Assembly (NCBI GenBank): GCA_949294395.1
Contig: CASFGU010000047.1
Location: forward strand, 1-64,000
DNA from: an uncultured bacterium
GTDB lineage: Bacteria > Cyanobacteriota > Vampirovibrionia > Gastranaerophilales > Gastranaerophilaceae
DNA length: 64,000 nucleotides
Direction of reading: 5' to 3'
How positions within the stretch are numbered: the stretch's first letter is position 1; every line of letters begins with the position of its first letter. This document shows positions 17,189-26,117 of this stretch, one piece after another. The translations under genes and the position numbers were made by a program. The notes under the pieces are model-generated. The model searched no databases. It saw only the letters and a program-made list of their open reading frames with translations, and was not told where the DNA came from.

Positions 17189-17262
17189 GGCTTCGTAGCT
17201 CAGCAGGATAGAGCAGCGGTTTCCTAAACCGAAGATCGCGCGTTCGAATCGCGCCGGGGCCA
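17189..17262 (+). tRNA. tRNA-Arg (CCT)
   Basis: Acceptor GGCTTCG pairs with CGGGGCC (with two G-T pairs), the D-arm is AGCTCAGCAGGATAGAGC, the anticodon loop TTCCTAA gives CCT (reads AGG), and the T-arm is GCGCGTTCGAATCGCGC. The discriminator is A and CCA is not encoded. A T run follows at 17264-17270. Two rare-codon arginine tRNAs in a row could be cotranscribed. Confidence 0.9.
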
Positions 17263-17296
17263 GTTTTTTTGACCGGATTATCACTAAGGAGGATAT

Positions 17297-18937
17297 ATGA
17301 AAGTTTTAATTACAGGCGGCGGAGCATGCGGTGCAAGTACTGCCGCAAGATTGAGAAGGCTTGATGACAGTGCTGAAATTATAATACTTGAACAGACTGA
17401 TGAAATTTCCATTGCAAATTGCGGTTTGCCTTACTACTGTTCAGATGTAATAGATAGTGAAGATAAAATGCACGTTTCAAGCGTTGAAAAATTTAAAAAT
17501 CTGCTTAATGTTGATATTAAATTAGGTGCAATGGTAACCTCTATTGACAGGGCGAATAAGACTGTTACGGTAAACGGTTCTGAAAAGTTGAATTACGATA
17601 AACTGGTGCTTGCAACCGGCGCAGCCCCGTTTAAGCCGCAGATTAAAGGCATTGATAATAAGAAAATTTTTACTGTGAGAACTTTGCGTGACGCAAACAG
17701 AATTAAGTCTTACATAAGAAATTCAATGGTGAAATCAGCGGTTGTTATCGGCGGCGGTTTTATCGGTGTTGAGATGGCTGAAAATATTTCGGAAATTGAC
17801 GGAGTTAAAACTACTTTAGTTGAACAGGCTTCTCATATTCTGCCTCCTGTTGATGCTGAAACTGCAGCATTTGCTCAGAATGAGATTAGAAAACACGGGG
17901 TTGAACTTATTCTCTCTGACGGCGTAAAAGAGTTTGGTGAAAATGACATAATACTGCAGTCAGGCAGAAAAATTCCTTATGATATTGCTGTTCTTGCAAT
18001 TGGAGTAAAACCTGAAACCCAGCTTGCCACAAGCTGCGGGCTTTTGTTAGGCAAATCAGGCGGGGTTAAGGTAAATGAATTTATGCAGACCTCTGATGAG
18101 AATATTTACGCAGGCGGAGATAGTGTTGAGGTCGTGGATTTTGTTACAGGAAAGGATGTTATTATTCCTCTTGCAGGCCCGGCAAACCGTCAGGGAAGAA
18201 TTATTGCTGATAATATTGCCGGCTATAAGTCAACTTACAAGAAAACGCTCGGCTCGGCTGTTGTGAAAGTTTTTGATTTAACAGTAGCTAATGCAGGCTG
18301 CAGCGAGGAAAGACTTAAAAAACTTGAAATCCCTTATCTTAAAACTTTCACATTCAGTTTTTCACATGCAAACTATTATCCTGGCGCAACAAGAACTATG
18401 TATAAACTCCTGTTTAATAAAGATGGCGAAATACTCGGAATTCAGGCTGCGGGTTATGAAGGCGTTGAAAAACGGGTTGACGTTATTGCCTCTGCTATGC
18501 GCTCAGGCTTGAAGGTTTGGGACTTAATTGATATGGAACTCTGCTACGCTCCGCCGTATTCGTCCGCAAAAGATGCTGTCAATATTCTCGGTATGCACTC
18601 TGATAATATTTTGAAAGATCTTGTAAAACCCGCATTTTATGAAGATATTAATGGGGCATATCTTGTTGATGTTCGTTCAAAAGCAGAGTTCTCCGCAGAT
18701 CCAATTCCGGGTGCCGTGAATATTTTTACTCCTGAATTGCGGACAAGATACGGCGAATTGCCGCGCGATAAGAAAATTATCCTGTTCTGTAATACGGGTT
18801 TCCAGAGCTATGTGGCTTCAAGAATTCTTATGCAGCTCGGCTTTGATAACGTTTACAGCCTCGCAGGCGGTATAACATTATACAAAGAGTTGAGAAATGA
18901 TAAACTTTCCGGTGTAGAACACGTTTTAATGCAGTAG
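17297..18937 (+). CDS. CoA-disulfide reductase fused to a rhodanese domain
   Basis: 546 residues. The FAD/NAD-dependent disulfide reductase part (about 1-450) has GGGACGASTAARLRR for FAD and a single redox Cys at residue 42 in NCGLPYY, as in CoA-disulfide reductases and not the CxxxxC of lipoamide dehydrogenases. A second nucleotide-binding motif VVIGGGFIGVEMAE follows. The C-terminal rhodanese domain (about 450-540) has its active Cys at about 498 in LFCNTGFQSY. Such fusions reduce CoA persulfides/polysulfides using NAD(P)H. AAGGAGG lies upstream of the ATG. Single gene, convergent with the GH13 enzyme. Confidence 0.9.
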   Translation: MKVLITGGGACGASTAARLRRLDDSAEIIILEQTDEISIANCGLPYYCSDVIDSEDKMHVSSVEKFKNLLNVDIKLGAMVTSIDRANKTVTVNGSEKLNYDKLVLATGAAPFKPQIKGIDNKKIFTVRTLRDANRIKSYIRNSMVKSAVVIGGGFIGVEMAENISEIDGVKTTLVEQASHILPPVDAETAAFAQNEIRKHGVELILSDGVKEFGENDIILQSGRKIPYDIAVLAIGVKPETQLATSCGLLLGKSGGVKVNEFMQTSDENIYAGGDSVEVVDFVTGKDVIIPLAGPANRQGRIIADNIAGYKSTYKKTLGSAVVKVFDLTVANAGCSEERLKKLEIPYLKTFTFSFSHANYYPGATRTMYKLLFNKDGEILGIQAAGYEGVEKRVDVIASAMRSGLKVWDLIDMELCYAPPYSSAKDAVNILGMHSDNILKDLVKPAFYEDINGAYLVDVRSKAEFSADPIPGAVNIFTPELRTRYGELPRDKKIILFCNTGFQSYVASRILMQLGFDNVYSLAGGITLYKELRNDKLSGVEHVLMQ

Positions 18938-18939
18938 GT

Positions 18940-21012
18940 TTATTCTGCAGTCTTAGTTTCAAGTTTTAACCATAAGGTGTCATAAGGTTTCAGCCTTAGT
19001 GACACCTTTTTATTGGTTATTGAAACATTGACTTTTATTTTCTTATTTGAAAGCAAATCTTCAAGGTAAACCTCTTTATCAGCTTTCCATAGAGGCATTG
19101 TTGGAAGATCAATCTCTGAATATACTCTGTTATTTGAAAGATTATTTATGACTAGAACCTTTTCATCTCCGAGAGTTCTTGTGTATGAGAAAACATCCTT
19201 ATTTTTAGTCTTTAGCGGGGAAAAATCGCCGCGGCTCAAGACAGGGTTTTGTTTTCTTACTCTTATGAGTTTTTGAACTTTTTTGAAGATTCTGTTGTCT
19301 TTTGATGCGGTATAAAGAGCACGCTTACTGACCGCTCCGCGGTTTATATCTCTGCTGTCAAAGTATGAAAGCATTTTTGCCTTATTTTTAGAGCTGTTTT
19401 TTTGTTTTGCTTCTCTCAATCTAGCAAATTTTCTTGCATTGTAGAAATTGTTTTGTATTCCTATTTCGTCACCGTAATAAATTATCGGGATTCCCGGCAT
19501 GGACATTAATATAGAAAACGCCATTCCTATCCTGTCGGGGTTGTTGTCTAAAAAGTTTGCAAGTCTGCCGCTTACGCCAAATCCTTTTCTGAATTCAGCC
19601 CCTTTGGGTTCAAGGTTTTCGTAAATAATTTCCCTGATTTTTTTGTTGCACATCTCGAGGGTAAGTTCGTCATGAACTCTCAGAAATATTGCCCATGAAG
19701 CACTGTCCGGAATTTCCGGAGTTTGTTTGTGTGCCTGCCAGAAATATCTGTTATCTTCGGTAATCAGTGATGCCCAGATTGCCGGCATATACGGAAAATG
19801 ATATGCAATCTGCACTTCACTTGTTCTTTTAATCTCTTTTTCTTTGCCGAGAATTTCTTCTTTGTAAGTTCTTTCTTTTCCGAAGTATGGCAAAATTTTA
19901 TTAGGCATCTGGCATGCTTCCGCCTGAATAACAGAACGCGGTGCTGTTGCCTGCAAAAAGTCACTCAAAATTGTTATAATGCTGTGGGTTTTGGGCTGGT
20001 TTTCCGCATTTGTGCCCTTATCTTTTATCAAATAAGGGATTGCGTCCATTCTGAATATATCGATACCCAGATTTGCCCAGTAGGCAATTGTTTCAAGATT
20101 GTAGTAAAGAACTTCCGGATTTTCCCAGTTTATATCGAGCTGGAACGGGTAAAATGTGTGGTACAGGTAGTAATCCTTATTATTTATGGTAACTTTTCTG
20201 TAATGAGAATCTGTCTGCTCCGGAAAAATTAGTCTTCTTTTGGAAATTTCGCCTGTCGGTTCTTTGTATTCAACAACAGTACCTAGCTTTTCATCCTGAT
20301 ATTTTGTGAACTCAGGCATTTCCTCTCTTGTTACAAAATAATCAAGTTTTGAGGTATCTCCTTTCAGAGCCTGCTGAAACCAGACGTGCTGGTCGGAAAA
20401 GTGGTTCAGGACTAAATCTGCTTTAATTTTAAACCCTTTATTTCTTGCTGCTGTTATAAATTCCTTAAATTCTTTCATGCCGCCTAAATCGCTGCGGACA
20501 TTGCGCGGATCTTTAACGTCAAATCCCGCATCAGACATAGGCGAATCTGCAAAAGGCAGTATATATAAAGTGGTTACGCCAAGCGTTTTCAGGTAATCCA
20601 GCATTGAAATTGTGTCTTTAAAGGTATTTGCTTTTCCTGATGTGTACACCCCGAACTGGTCTGCATAAAACATATAGATTATTTCATCTTTGTACCAGTC
20701 GTAGTTTCTGTTAAGGTCATCTCTTTTTAATGTTTCAGGACGTTCTTTTTTTGCATTTAATGCTATCCGAAAAATGTGTGCGTATATTTCATCAACCCTT
20801 TCTGAACCGTAAACATTTTTGATTTCTTCTTTTAATTCCTTTTCTATCTGCGGTGGAATTATTTCTTCGGATAGAGGCAGCCGGCGTGTTACAGTGGCGT
20901 TTTGCGGAGTCTTTTTGTCAGCTGCTGGTGTTTCAGCGCCTTTAACCGGAAGTAATGCTGCATTGAGAAGCATTGCAAGTGCTAAAAAAGTCGCTAAATA
21001 TTTATTTGACAT
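18940..21012 (-). CDS. Exported GH13 alpha-amylase-family enzyme
   Basis: 690 residues with a signal peptide (residues 1-25, cleavage after KGA). The GH13 TIM barrel shows its four regions: region I DLVLNH, region II FRMDAIPY (nucleophile Asp), region III IQAEACQM (acid Glu), and region IV LRVHDEL (transition-state His-Asp). The layout with MIYYGDEIGIQNNF and a C-terminal all-beta domain resembles trehalose synthase/amylosucrase-like subfamilies more than endo-amylases, and the exact substrate is uncertain. Export suggests use of dietary or host alpha-glucans in the periplasm. It is divergent from the pectate lyase gene, 121 bp away. Confidence 0.85.
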   Translation of the reverse strand: MSNKYLATFLALAMLLNAALLPVKGAETPAADKKTPQNATVTRRLPLSEEIIPPQIEKELKEEIKNVYGSERVDEIYAHIFRIALNAKKERPETLKRDDLNRNYDWYKDEIIYMFYADQFGVYTSGKANTFKDTISMLDYLKTLGVTTLYILPFADSPMSDAGFDVKDPRNVRSDLGGMKEFKEFITAARNKGFKIKADLVLNHFSDQHVWFQQALKGDTSKLDYFVTREEMPEFTKYQDEKLGTVVEYKEPTGEISKRRLIFPEQTDSHYRKVTINNKDYYLYHTFYPFQLDINWENPEVLYYNLETIAYWANLGIDIFRMDAIPYLIKDKGTNAENQPKTHSIITILSDFLQATAPRSVIQAEACQMPNKILPYFGKERTYKEEILGKEKEIKRTSEVQIAYHFPYMPAIWASLITEDNRYFWQAHKQTPEIPDSASWAIFLRVHDELTLEMCNKKIREIIYENLEPKGAEFRKGFGVSGRLANFLDNNPDRIGMAFSILMSMPGIPIIYYGDEIGIQNNFYNARKFARLREAKQKNSSKNKAKMLSYFDSRDINRGAVSKRALYTASKDNRIFKKVQKLIRVRKQNPVLSRGDFSPLKTKNKDVFSYTRTLGDEKVLVINNLSNNRVYSEIDLPTMPLWKADKEVYLEDLLSNKKIKVNVSITNKKVSLRLKPYDTLWLKLETKTAE

Positions 21013-21133
21013 GATTACATTTCCCCTTATAACATATCCTGCTACTATTATAATACAAACATGAGCTATAATATAATTCTTTATAATGTTGCCCGAATGT
21101 ATAAAATAGTGTAAAATATAATATAAATACGTT

Positions 21134-22639
21134 ATGAGGCATCAGAGAATTAAGAAAAAAGTAATATCAAAAAAGAATTTAGTTATACTGCTTATTATTG
21201 GTCTATTCTTGCTGGGTATAACGCTTTTTCTTGTTGCAATGGTAAATTTTCTGCCGAAAACGCGGTTTGCTTTTCCGGGGGCTGAAGGCTTCGGCGGCTA
21301 TATAAGCGGAGGCAGAGGCGGGGAAGTTTACCATGTTACAACTCTTGCCGATACAAACAGACCGGGCTCTCTAAGGTATGCAATAAACCAGAAAGGGGTA
21401 CGGACTATTGTATTTGATGTATCAGGGCTTATTTCTTTAAAATCTCCGCTCGTTATAAAGCATGGTGATGTTACTATTGCTGGCCAATCCTCACCAGGTA
21501 CCGGTATTTGTATAAGGAATTATCCGCTTGTAATAAACGCTGATAACGTAATTATCAGATATATGCGCTTTAGATTGGGAGATGTTTCAAATAATTACGC
21601 AATTTCGGCAGAAAATCGCAAAGGAATAATGATTGACCACTGTTCCATAAGCTGGGCAACCCGTCAAAATGTGAATTTTACCGGTAATCTTATGATGACG
21701 ATGCAGTGGTGTATCATAAGTGAGGCTCTTAACTCGACTAAATACGGCGTTAACGGCGGTGCAGCAAGATTAGGCGGACTTTCTGCAACCTTTCATCACA
21801 ATCTGTTTGTTAGTAATGCAAGGAAAAATCCGGCTTTTATTCAATATTCTATCAAAAGTAAATCCGCGTTTCAGTTTGTGGATTTCCGAAATAACGTTAT
21901 TGTTAACTGGCAGGATAATTCTTCGGAAGGCTATATCCGCGGGGCTTTTAATATTGTTAATAACTACTATAAATACGGGCCGGCTACAACTATTGCAACA
22001 AAAAGCCAGATTTTAAGAACTTTTCCGGAGGGACATAAACTTAATCCGCCTGCAAAGCGTCCGTTTATTTTTGTTGACGGTAATTACGTTTTTAATAATC
22101 CTCTTAATACTAATGACAACTGGATGGGTGTTTATCCGAGCAATGATTATATAAAAGAGGGTAAAAATCCGATGCTTTCGTGGCGTTCTTTTTTCCATGC
22201 TCCGGTGACGCTTCATACTGCAGAGCGTGCTTATATAAATGTTCTAAAGTATGCGGGAGCTTCAAAACGCAGGGATGATGTGGATAAAAGGCTTGTCAGC
22301 AGTATTATTAACGGTAAATACACCTACAGTAACGGTATAATAAATTCGCCATCGCAAGGCGGCGGTTACAAATACGGAGCATATAAAGGTTTAAAAGATA
22401 CAGACGGCGACGGAATCCCTGATTACTGGGAGCGTTCAAGAGGATTGAATCCTAAAAAACGTGTTGACGGCCAGATGAGGAGCAAGATTGATCCGGAATA
22501 CACTAACCTTGAGATATATCTTAACAGCACAGTTGAAGAAATTACAAAGAAACAAAATTCAGTGCCGAGAATATCCAGAGATTTATTCTGGCTTACCATG
22601 CTTAAATTTGTTAATTATGTAAAACGAGATGAACAATAG
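21134..22639 (+). CDS. Membrane-anchored pectate-lyase-like beta-helix protein
   Basis: 501 residues. A single N-terminal membrane helix (about 18-40) follows a basic stretch, so it is an anchored or exported protein. The mature part starts with FAFPGAEGFGGYISGGRGG and continues GSLRYAINQKGVRTIVFDVSG, typical of PL1-type pectate lyases, with right-handed beta-helix turns such as NVIIRYMRFRLGD and SISWATRQNV. At the C-terminus DTDGDGIPDYWE is a calcium-binding thrombospondin-type-3 motif. It probably cleaves pectate from diet. A near-leaderless promoter (TAAAAT at 21112-21117) is visible. Confidence 0.85.
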   Translation: MRHQRIKKKVISKKNLVILLIIGLFLLGITLFLVAMVNFLPKTRFAFPGAEGFGGYISGGRGGEVYHVTTLADTNRPGSLRYAINQKGVRTIVFDVSGLISLKSPLVIKHGDVTIAGQSSPGTGICIRNYPLVINADNVIIRYMRFRLGDVSNNYAISAENRKGIMIDHCSISWATRQNVNFTGNLMMTMQWCIISEALNSTKYGVNGGAARLGGLSATFHHNLFVSNARKNPAFIQYSIKSKSAFQFVDFRNNVIVNWQDNSSEGYIRGAFNIVNNYYKYGPATTIATKSQILRTFPEGHKLNPPAKRPFIFVDGNYVFNNPLNTNDNWMGVYPSNDYIKEGKNPMLSWRSFFHAPVTLHTAERAYINVLKYAGASKRRDDVDKRLVSSIINGKYTYSNGIINSPSQGGGYKYGAYKGLKDTDGDGIPDYWERSRGLNPKKRVDGQMRSKIDPEYTNLEIYLNSTVEEITKKQNSVPRISRDLFWLTMLKFVNYVKRDEQ

Positions 22640-22654
22640 CTAGGTTCGTATTTT

Positions 22655-22790
22655 AACGGTTTAAACGGTGGAGAAAAAGCCTTCGTCAGAAGAACTTTGG
22701 AATGATACAGCTTTTCCGCTGCTCACCTGTTCGGTAGCAGAGTAACGTAGGTTTTGTGTAATCACACATTGCGGGGGCGGGGAGGCTTAA
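22655..22790 (-). repeat. Diverged intergenic repeat related to 4511-4708
   Basis: Read on the minus strand, blocks resembling CCCGCAAATG, ACAAAACCTAC, CTGCTACC and GAGCAGC follow in the same order as in the left half of the element at 4511-4708. Inverted repeats survive only partly (GCTGCTCACC/GGTAGCAG). It fills the gap between the pectate lyase and thyX; nothing else is visible there. Confidence 0.35.
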
Positions 22791-22854
22791 TTATAACAAT
22801 ATAAGCTTGCACTAAGAATACAGATTTTATTATTCTTCAGGTGCTGATACCACT

Positions 22855-23550
22855 CTATTTAATCTGCTGTGGCATTCTTCCGCATGATTTATCCTCATCG
22901 CAGAAGCCGAGACGTTCACATTTCGGAACAAGGTACGGTTTCAGCCACGGTTCTTCTTTAATCAGTTCATCGCACATCATTTTTACAAGTGTTCTTATTT
23001 CATACTGCGCCCTTGTGCAAAGCCTCAAATTCGCAAGGTGAATCATTTCTCTCAGGTTTAAACTTGCAACAAGTGAGCTTGCTGCGGCATTCGGAAGAAC
23101 AAAACGGGCATCTTCTGCCGGTATCCCTGCTTCTACAAATTCCTGATACTGTTCTGAAATTTTGCCCATAAATGCTGTGAATTTTTCTTTTAATTCAGGA
23201 TCACGCTCAATTGTCGGCGGAATTATGTAATCAAATTGTCCCTTTTCTTTAACATACCGTTGTGATTTCTGGGAAAATGACATGTGTCTGTGGCGTACAA
23301 GCTGATGTGTGCAGGCTCTTGAAACATTTGATATGGCAAAACTTACCTGTATATGCTCTATTGTTGAGTAATGACCTGATGATATTACTCTTTCAATCAG
23401 TTTAAGCATTTTATCCCTGTCGTCGGTGCTGTTGTAGATATTAATAGGATAATCTGCACTGTAGCAGGTTCTGCACGCTGTGTAGACTGTTTTTAACATG
23501 TTTTCCGGTTTTGATATTAAACTGACTGACGGCTTGTTGTTTCCTTCCAT
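22855..23550 (-). CDS. thyX: Flavin-dependent thymidylate synthase
   Basis: 231 residues. Makes dTMP from dUMP with methylene-tetrahydrofolate and FAD/NADPH. The signature RHRHMSFSQKSQR (about residues 87-99) matches the RHRxxSxxxxSxR motif, and a second conserved block is RTLVKMMCDELIKEEPWLKPY near the C-terminus. GGGGAG lies six bases before the ATG. ThyX rather than ThyA fits cyanobacterial relatives. It is independent of neighbours. Confidence 0.97.
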   Translation of the reverse strand: MEGNNKPSVSLISKPENMLKTVYTACRTCYSADYPINIYNSTDDRDKMLKLIERVISSGHYSTIEHIQVSFAISNVSRACTHQLVRHRHMSFSQKSQRYVKEKGQFDYIIPPTIERDPELKEKFTAFMGKISEQYQEFVEAGIPAEDARFVLPNAAASSLVASLNLREMIHLANLRLCTRAQYEIRTLVKMMCDELIKEEPWLKPYLVPKCERLGFCDEDKSCGRMPQQIK

Positions 23551-23621
23551 AGTATTCTCCCCGTAAACTTTTTACTAAAATGATTATATCATTATAAAAA
23601 ATTTTTACAAAGTATATTACA

Positions 23622-23653
23622 AAAAAATACCGCACAATTTGTGCGGTATTTTT
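23622..23653 (-). terminator. Terminator of rpmE
   Basis: AAAATACCGCACAA and TTGTGCGGTATTTT form a 13-14-bp near-perfect stem. On the minus strand it is followed by a T run, just after the rpmE stop. Confidence 0.85.
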
Positions 23654-23668
23654 GATAAATTAAATTTT

Positions 23669-23869
23669 TTATTTGTTGCCGTAACGTTTGTTGAATCTTT
23701 CAACTCTGCCTTCAGAGTCAAGAATTTTCTGCTGACCGGTGTAGAATGGATGGCATTTGTTGCAGATTTCAACTGTAATATTATCAACTACTGAACCTGT
23801 TTCAATCTCATTGCCGCAGACGCATTTGATAACTGTTTTCTTATAGTCAGGATGTATTCCGTTTTTCAT
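23669..23869 (-). CDS. rpmE: 50S ribosomal protein L31
   Basis: 66 residues. MKNGIHPDY at the start and the zinc-ligand Cys pairs CVC (residues 16-18) and CNKC (about 36-39) identify the zinc-binding (C+) form. An AGAGG site precedes the ATG and a strong terminator follows. It is a monocistronic unit. Confidence 0.97.
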   Translation of the reverse strand: MKNGIHPDYKKTVIKCVCGNEIETGSVVDNITVEICNKCHPFYTGQQKILDSEGRVERFNKRYGNK

Positions 23870-24003
23870 TTTTTACCTCTTTCTTTTTCTCAAGATTCCA
23901 AACTTGATATTATTTTACCATTTCGACTACTTATATAGTATAACATAAAAAATAAAGTGCAATAGCGCTATTGTTAATTTATATAAATTACTTTAGTAAA
24001 ATT

Positions 24004-24036
24004 AAACAGGGTGCAATGAATAATTACACCCTGTTT
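24004..24036 (-). terminator. Terminator-like hairpin
   Basis: AAACAGGGTG (24004-24013) pairs with CACCCTGTTT (24027-24036). It lies just beyond the 3' end of the 166-residue protein gene on the minus strand and is followed by a T-rich stretch on that strand. Confidence 0.6.
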
Positions 24037-24054
24037 TATATAATTTAAAAAATG

Positions 24055-24555
24055 CTAGGCATAGAGGTCTTTAAGCCTGTTTGCAGTATCCTGTAGGCTT
24101 TCGGTTGTTCTGGTGCCGGAGTTGTCAAGTTGTTCACCGATTTCTTTCGCTATTTTAAGCTGTCTTTCAGGGGCTGATAAACGCTCAAAATCAGGAATAT
24201 CTTCTTTGTTTTTGTATAATTTTACATGATATCCTGTATCATTTTCAAGCCCGATAGATTTTGTATAAAAGCGTGCAGAAAACATATCCTTGAAAGTCTT
24301 GATTTCCGGAGCTTTGTCCAGAACTTCAATTGCGCTTGCATGATGTGGATCCTGAATAATTACGCTCCTGCCGTCATAGATAATTTCACTTTTCAATTTT
24401 TCTAGAGGTTTAATGTAATCTTTAGCAAAATGTGCTTCTGCGATTTTCGGATCGCTAAAGCCGTGAAATTTGCCTGCTAAACTAGATGCACCTGTGCCTT
24501 TGAGGCGAAAAGACATACCAAAATTAGGGGTGCTGTTGACTCCATTTACTTGCAT
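24055..24555 (-). CDS. Hypothetical protein with N-terminal NFGMSF motif
   Basis: 166 residues, no membrane segment or signal peptide. The start ATG at 24555 follows AAAGGAG at five bases; the ATG 15 bases earlier has no site. The N-terminus NGVNSTPNFGMSFRLKG is a pattern I associate, from memory, with a large lineage-specific protein set in Gastranaerophilales. The middle (KSEIIYDGRSVIIQDPHHAS) looks like a mixed alpha/beta fold. Function unknown. Confidence 0.7.
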   Translation of the reverse strand: MQVNGVNSTPNFGMSFRLKGTGASSLAGKFHGFSDPKIAEAHFAKDYIKPLEKLKSEIIYDGRSVIIQDPHHASAIEVLDKAPEIKTFKDMFSARFYTKSIGLENDTGYHVKLYKNKEDIPDFERLSAPERQLKIAKEIGEQLDNSGTRTTESLQDTANRLKDLYA

Positions 24556-24653
24556 ATAAACTCCTTTCACTTATATCCAAAAGATATTATAAATCTGAAA
24601 AATTTTCAGTAAACAGCTTCTTAACAAAAATTTACAAACTTGCATAAAAAATA

Positions 24654-24726
24654 TGCCGCGTCTCGGAATCGAACCAAGGACACAGGGATTTTCAGTCCCT
24701 TGCTCTACCAACTGAGCTAACGCGGC
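24654..24726 (-). tRNA. tRNA-Phe (GAA)
   Basis: Acceptor GCCGCGT/ACGCGGC, D-arm AGCTCAGTTGGTAGAGC, anticodon stem AGGGA/TCCCT with loop CTGAAAA (anticodon GAA), and T-arm CTTGGTTCGATTCCGAG. The discriminator is A and CCA is not encoded. Its first 13 bases and 5' flank are copied in the tandem repeat upstream. Confidence 0.93.
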
Positions 24727-24903
24727 ATGTATTTATTTAATTGTTATGGAGTTGGTAGAGCAAGCTCTACAGATTATTAACTCCGTTCCGTTTCACTCCA
24801 CTTGGGAGCTAACGCGGCATGTATTTATTTAATTGTTATGGAGTTGGTAGAGCAAGCTCTACAGATTATTAACTCCGTTCCGTTTCACTCCACTCTGGAA
24901 GCT
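24714..24903. repeat. Tandem duplication of the 5' end and flank of tRNA-Phe
   Basis: A 92-bp unit beginning with GAGCTAACGCGGCATG (the first tRNA bases plus flank) is repeated at 24806 almost exactly; a third, decayed start (AGCTAACG) follows at about 24901. Each unit also contains AGTTGGTAGAGCAAG on the plus strand (24750-24764), an exact inverse copy of the tRNA D-arm (24699-24713). From 24904 to 25027 I see nothing. Confidence 0.75.
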
Positions 24904-25027
24904 AACGTTAGATATGTTTATTTAATTATTAATGGGTAACTGTAAAGTCTGCTTATTATTTCCTTTATCGCAGCCTGTTCAGCCACATTTCTTATTATAT
25001 ATGCTGAATATCTTAAGTCAAGAAGTT

Positions 25028-25564
25028 TTATTGCGGACCAAGATATAAAGTGACATTTCTGCCTTCAAGCATAGGTTTTTTCTCTATTACAAGAGGTTCG
25101 TCTTTCAAATCTTCCACAAAACGGTTAGCAAGATCAAATGCAAGATTGGAATGCTGCATTTCGCGGCCTCTCATCATTATAACTATTTTTACCTTGTTCC
25201 CCTGTGCGATAAATTTTTGAATACTTTTAATTCTTACCTGATAGTCATGGGTATCTATCTTGTATCTAATCTTAACTTCTTTAACATCAACGGTATGCTG
25301 TTTTTTCTTTGCTTCTTTGGCTTTCTTTTCCAATTCATACTTGTATTTGCCGTAATTTAAAATCTTAGCTACCGGCGGTTCTTGATTGGGGCTTATCAAA
25401 ACTAAATCTAAATCCGCATCATAAGCCATTTTTAGGGCTTTAGAAGTTTCCATAATGCCGTGATTTTTGCCTGTTTCATCAATTAATCTTACCTCTTTAG
25501 AACGAATACGTTCGTTCATTATCGCTTTATCTTTATTGTCCCTTGTTCTGTTATCGTTAGCTAT
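25028..25564 (-). CDS. infC: Translation initiation factor IF-3, probable AUA start
   Basis: 178 residues when read from the ATA at 25564. The N-domain (IRSKEVRLIDETGKNHGI) and C-domain (IKYKIDTHDYQVRIKS-like, KIVIMMRGREM) are those of IF-3, which guards start-codon choice on the 30S subunit. The first ATG, at 25519, has no ribosome binding site and would drop the usual N-terminal tail. In contrast GGAG (25576-25573) lies eight bases before ATA GCT AAC, in frame. IF-3 genes commonly use rare starts (AUU in E. coli) for autoregulation, so AUA is plausible here. The extra 15 residues (NDNRTRDNKDK) fit the basic IF-3 leader. Confidence 0.9.
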   Translation of the reverse strand: MANDNRTRDNKDKAIMNERIRSKEVRLIDETGKNHGIMETSKALKMAYDADLDLVLISPNQEPPVAKILNYGKYKYELEKKAKEAKKKQHTVDVKEVKIRYKIDTHDYQVRIKSIQKFIAQGNKVKIVIMMRGREMQHSNLAFDLANRFVEDLKDEPLVIEKKPMLEGRNVTLYLGPQ

Positions 25565-25796
25565 TGTTGTGTCTCCTTTATTATTTTACAAATTGATATT
25601 AGCACAACCATACGAATTTCGCTATATACCTGAAATTTTTTTTGTAACAAAATGTTAAAATTGATTTTATAGACTTCAAGTGCCCTCAAAATAAGCGTTT
25701 CTGGCAAAATTTGACTTGCTGTCCTGTTAAAGTTTTTTCCATGACCTGCCGATATATAAAAATGTAAGACGGAAAAACTAAATAGGAGTATTACTT

Positions 25797-25961
25797 ATGA
25801 AAACACAAGCCCCGCAGGAAGAGAAGATCGGAATGAACGTTCTGGAAGCTTTGAAAAACGAAATGAATCTGGAGGAACGTCAGCCAATTTCAATGGAAAT
25901 TCCGATACAGCAGATGTTCGATGAGTTTTTGGTCTTTGTATCAAAGTCGGACTTTGAATAG
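25797..25961 (+). CDS. Small 54-residue protein
   Basis: An ORF too short for common cut-offs. AGGAG (25784-25788) lies eight bases before the ATG, and an intrinsic terminator follows 20 bases after the TAG. The protein starts MKTQAPQEEKIGMNVLEAL, is acidic, helical and without a membrane segment. It ends VFVSKSDFE. The complete transcription unit supports a real gene; the function is unknown. Confidence 0.65.
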   Translation: MKTQAPQEEKIGMNVLEALKNEMNLEERQPISMEIPIQQMFDEFLVFVSKSDFE

Positions 25962-25981
25962 CTTAGAAAAAAGTTTTACAC

Positions 25982-26013
25982 AAAGGGTTAACTATAAAAG
26001 TTAGCCCTTTTTT
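25982..26013 (+). terminator. Intrinsic terminator
   Basis: AAAGGGTTAAC pairs with GTTAGCCCTTT around a seven-base loop and is followed by TTTT. It ends the small gene at 25797-25961. Confidence 0.8.
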
Positions 26014-26117
26014 ATTAGTTACAAATTATTAAATTGTAAAACTGTTTAGTACAATGCTGATATACAATGAGTTATTATTGTATTAAGATTAAATGGGTGA
26101 TAATTGAGGGCTCAGAC

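Noticed and set aside
24714-24903. Considered as a CRISPR array or extra tRNA genes
   Set aside because: Only two full units of 92 bp with no spacer pattern, and the copied part includes only the first 13 tRNA bases, so no functional tRNA.
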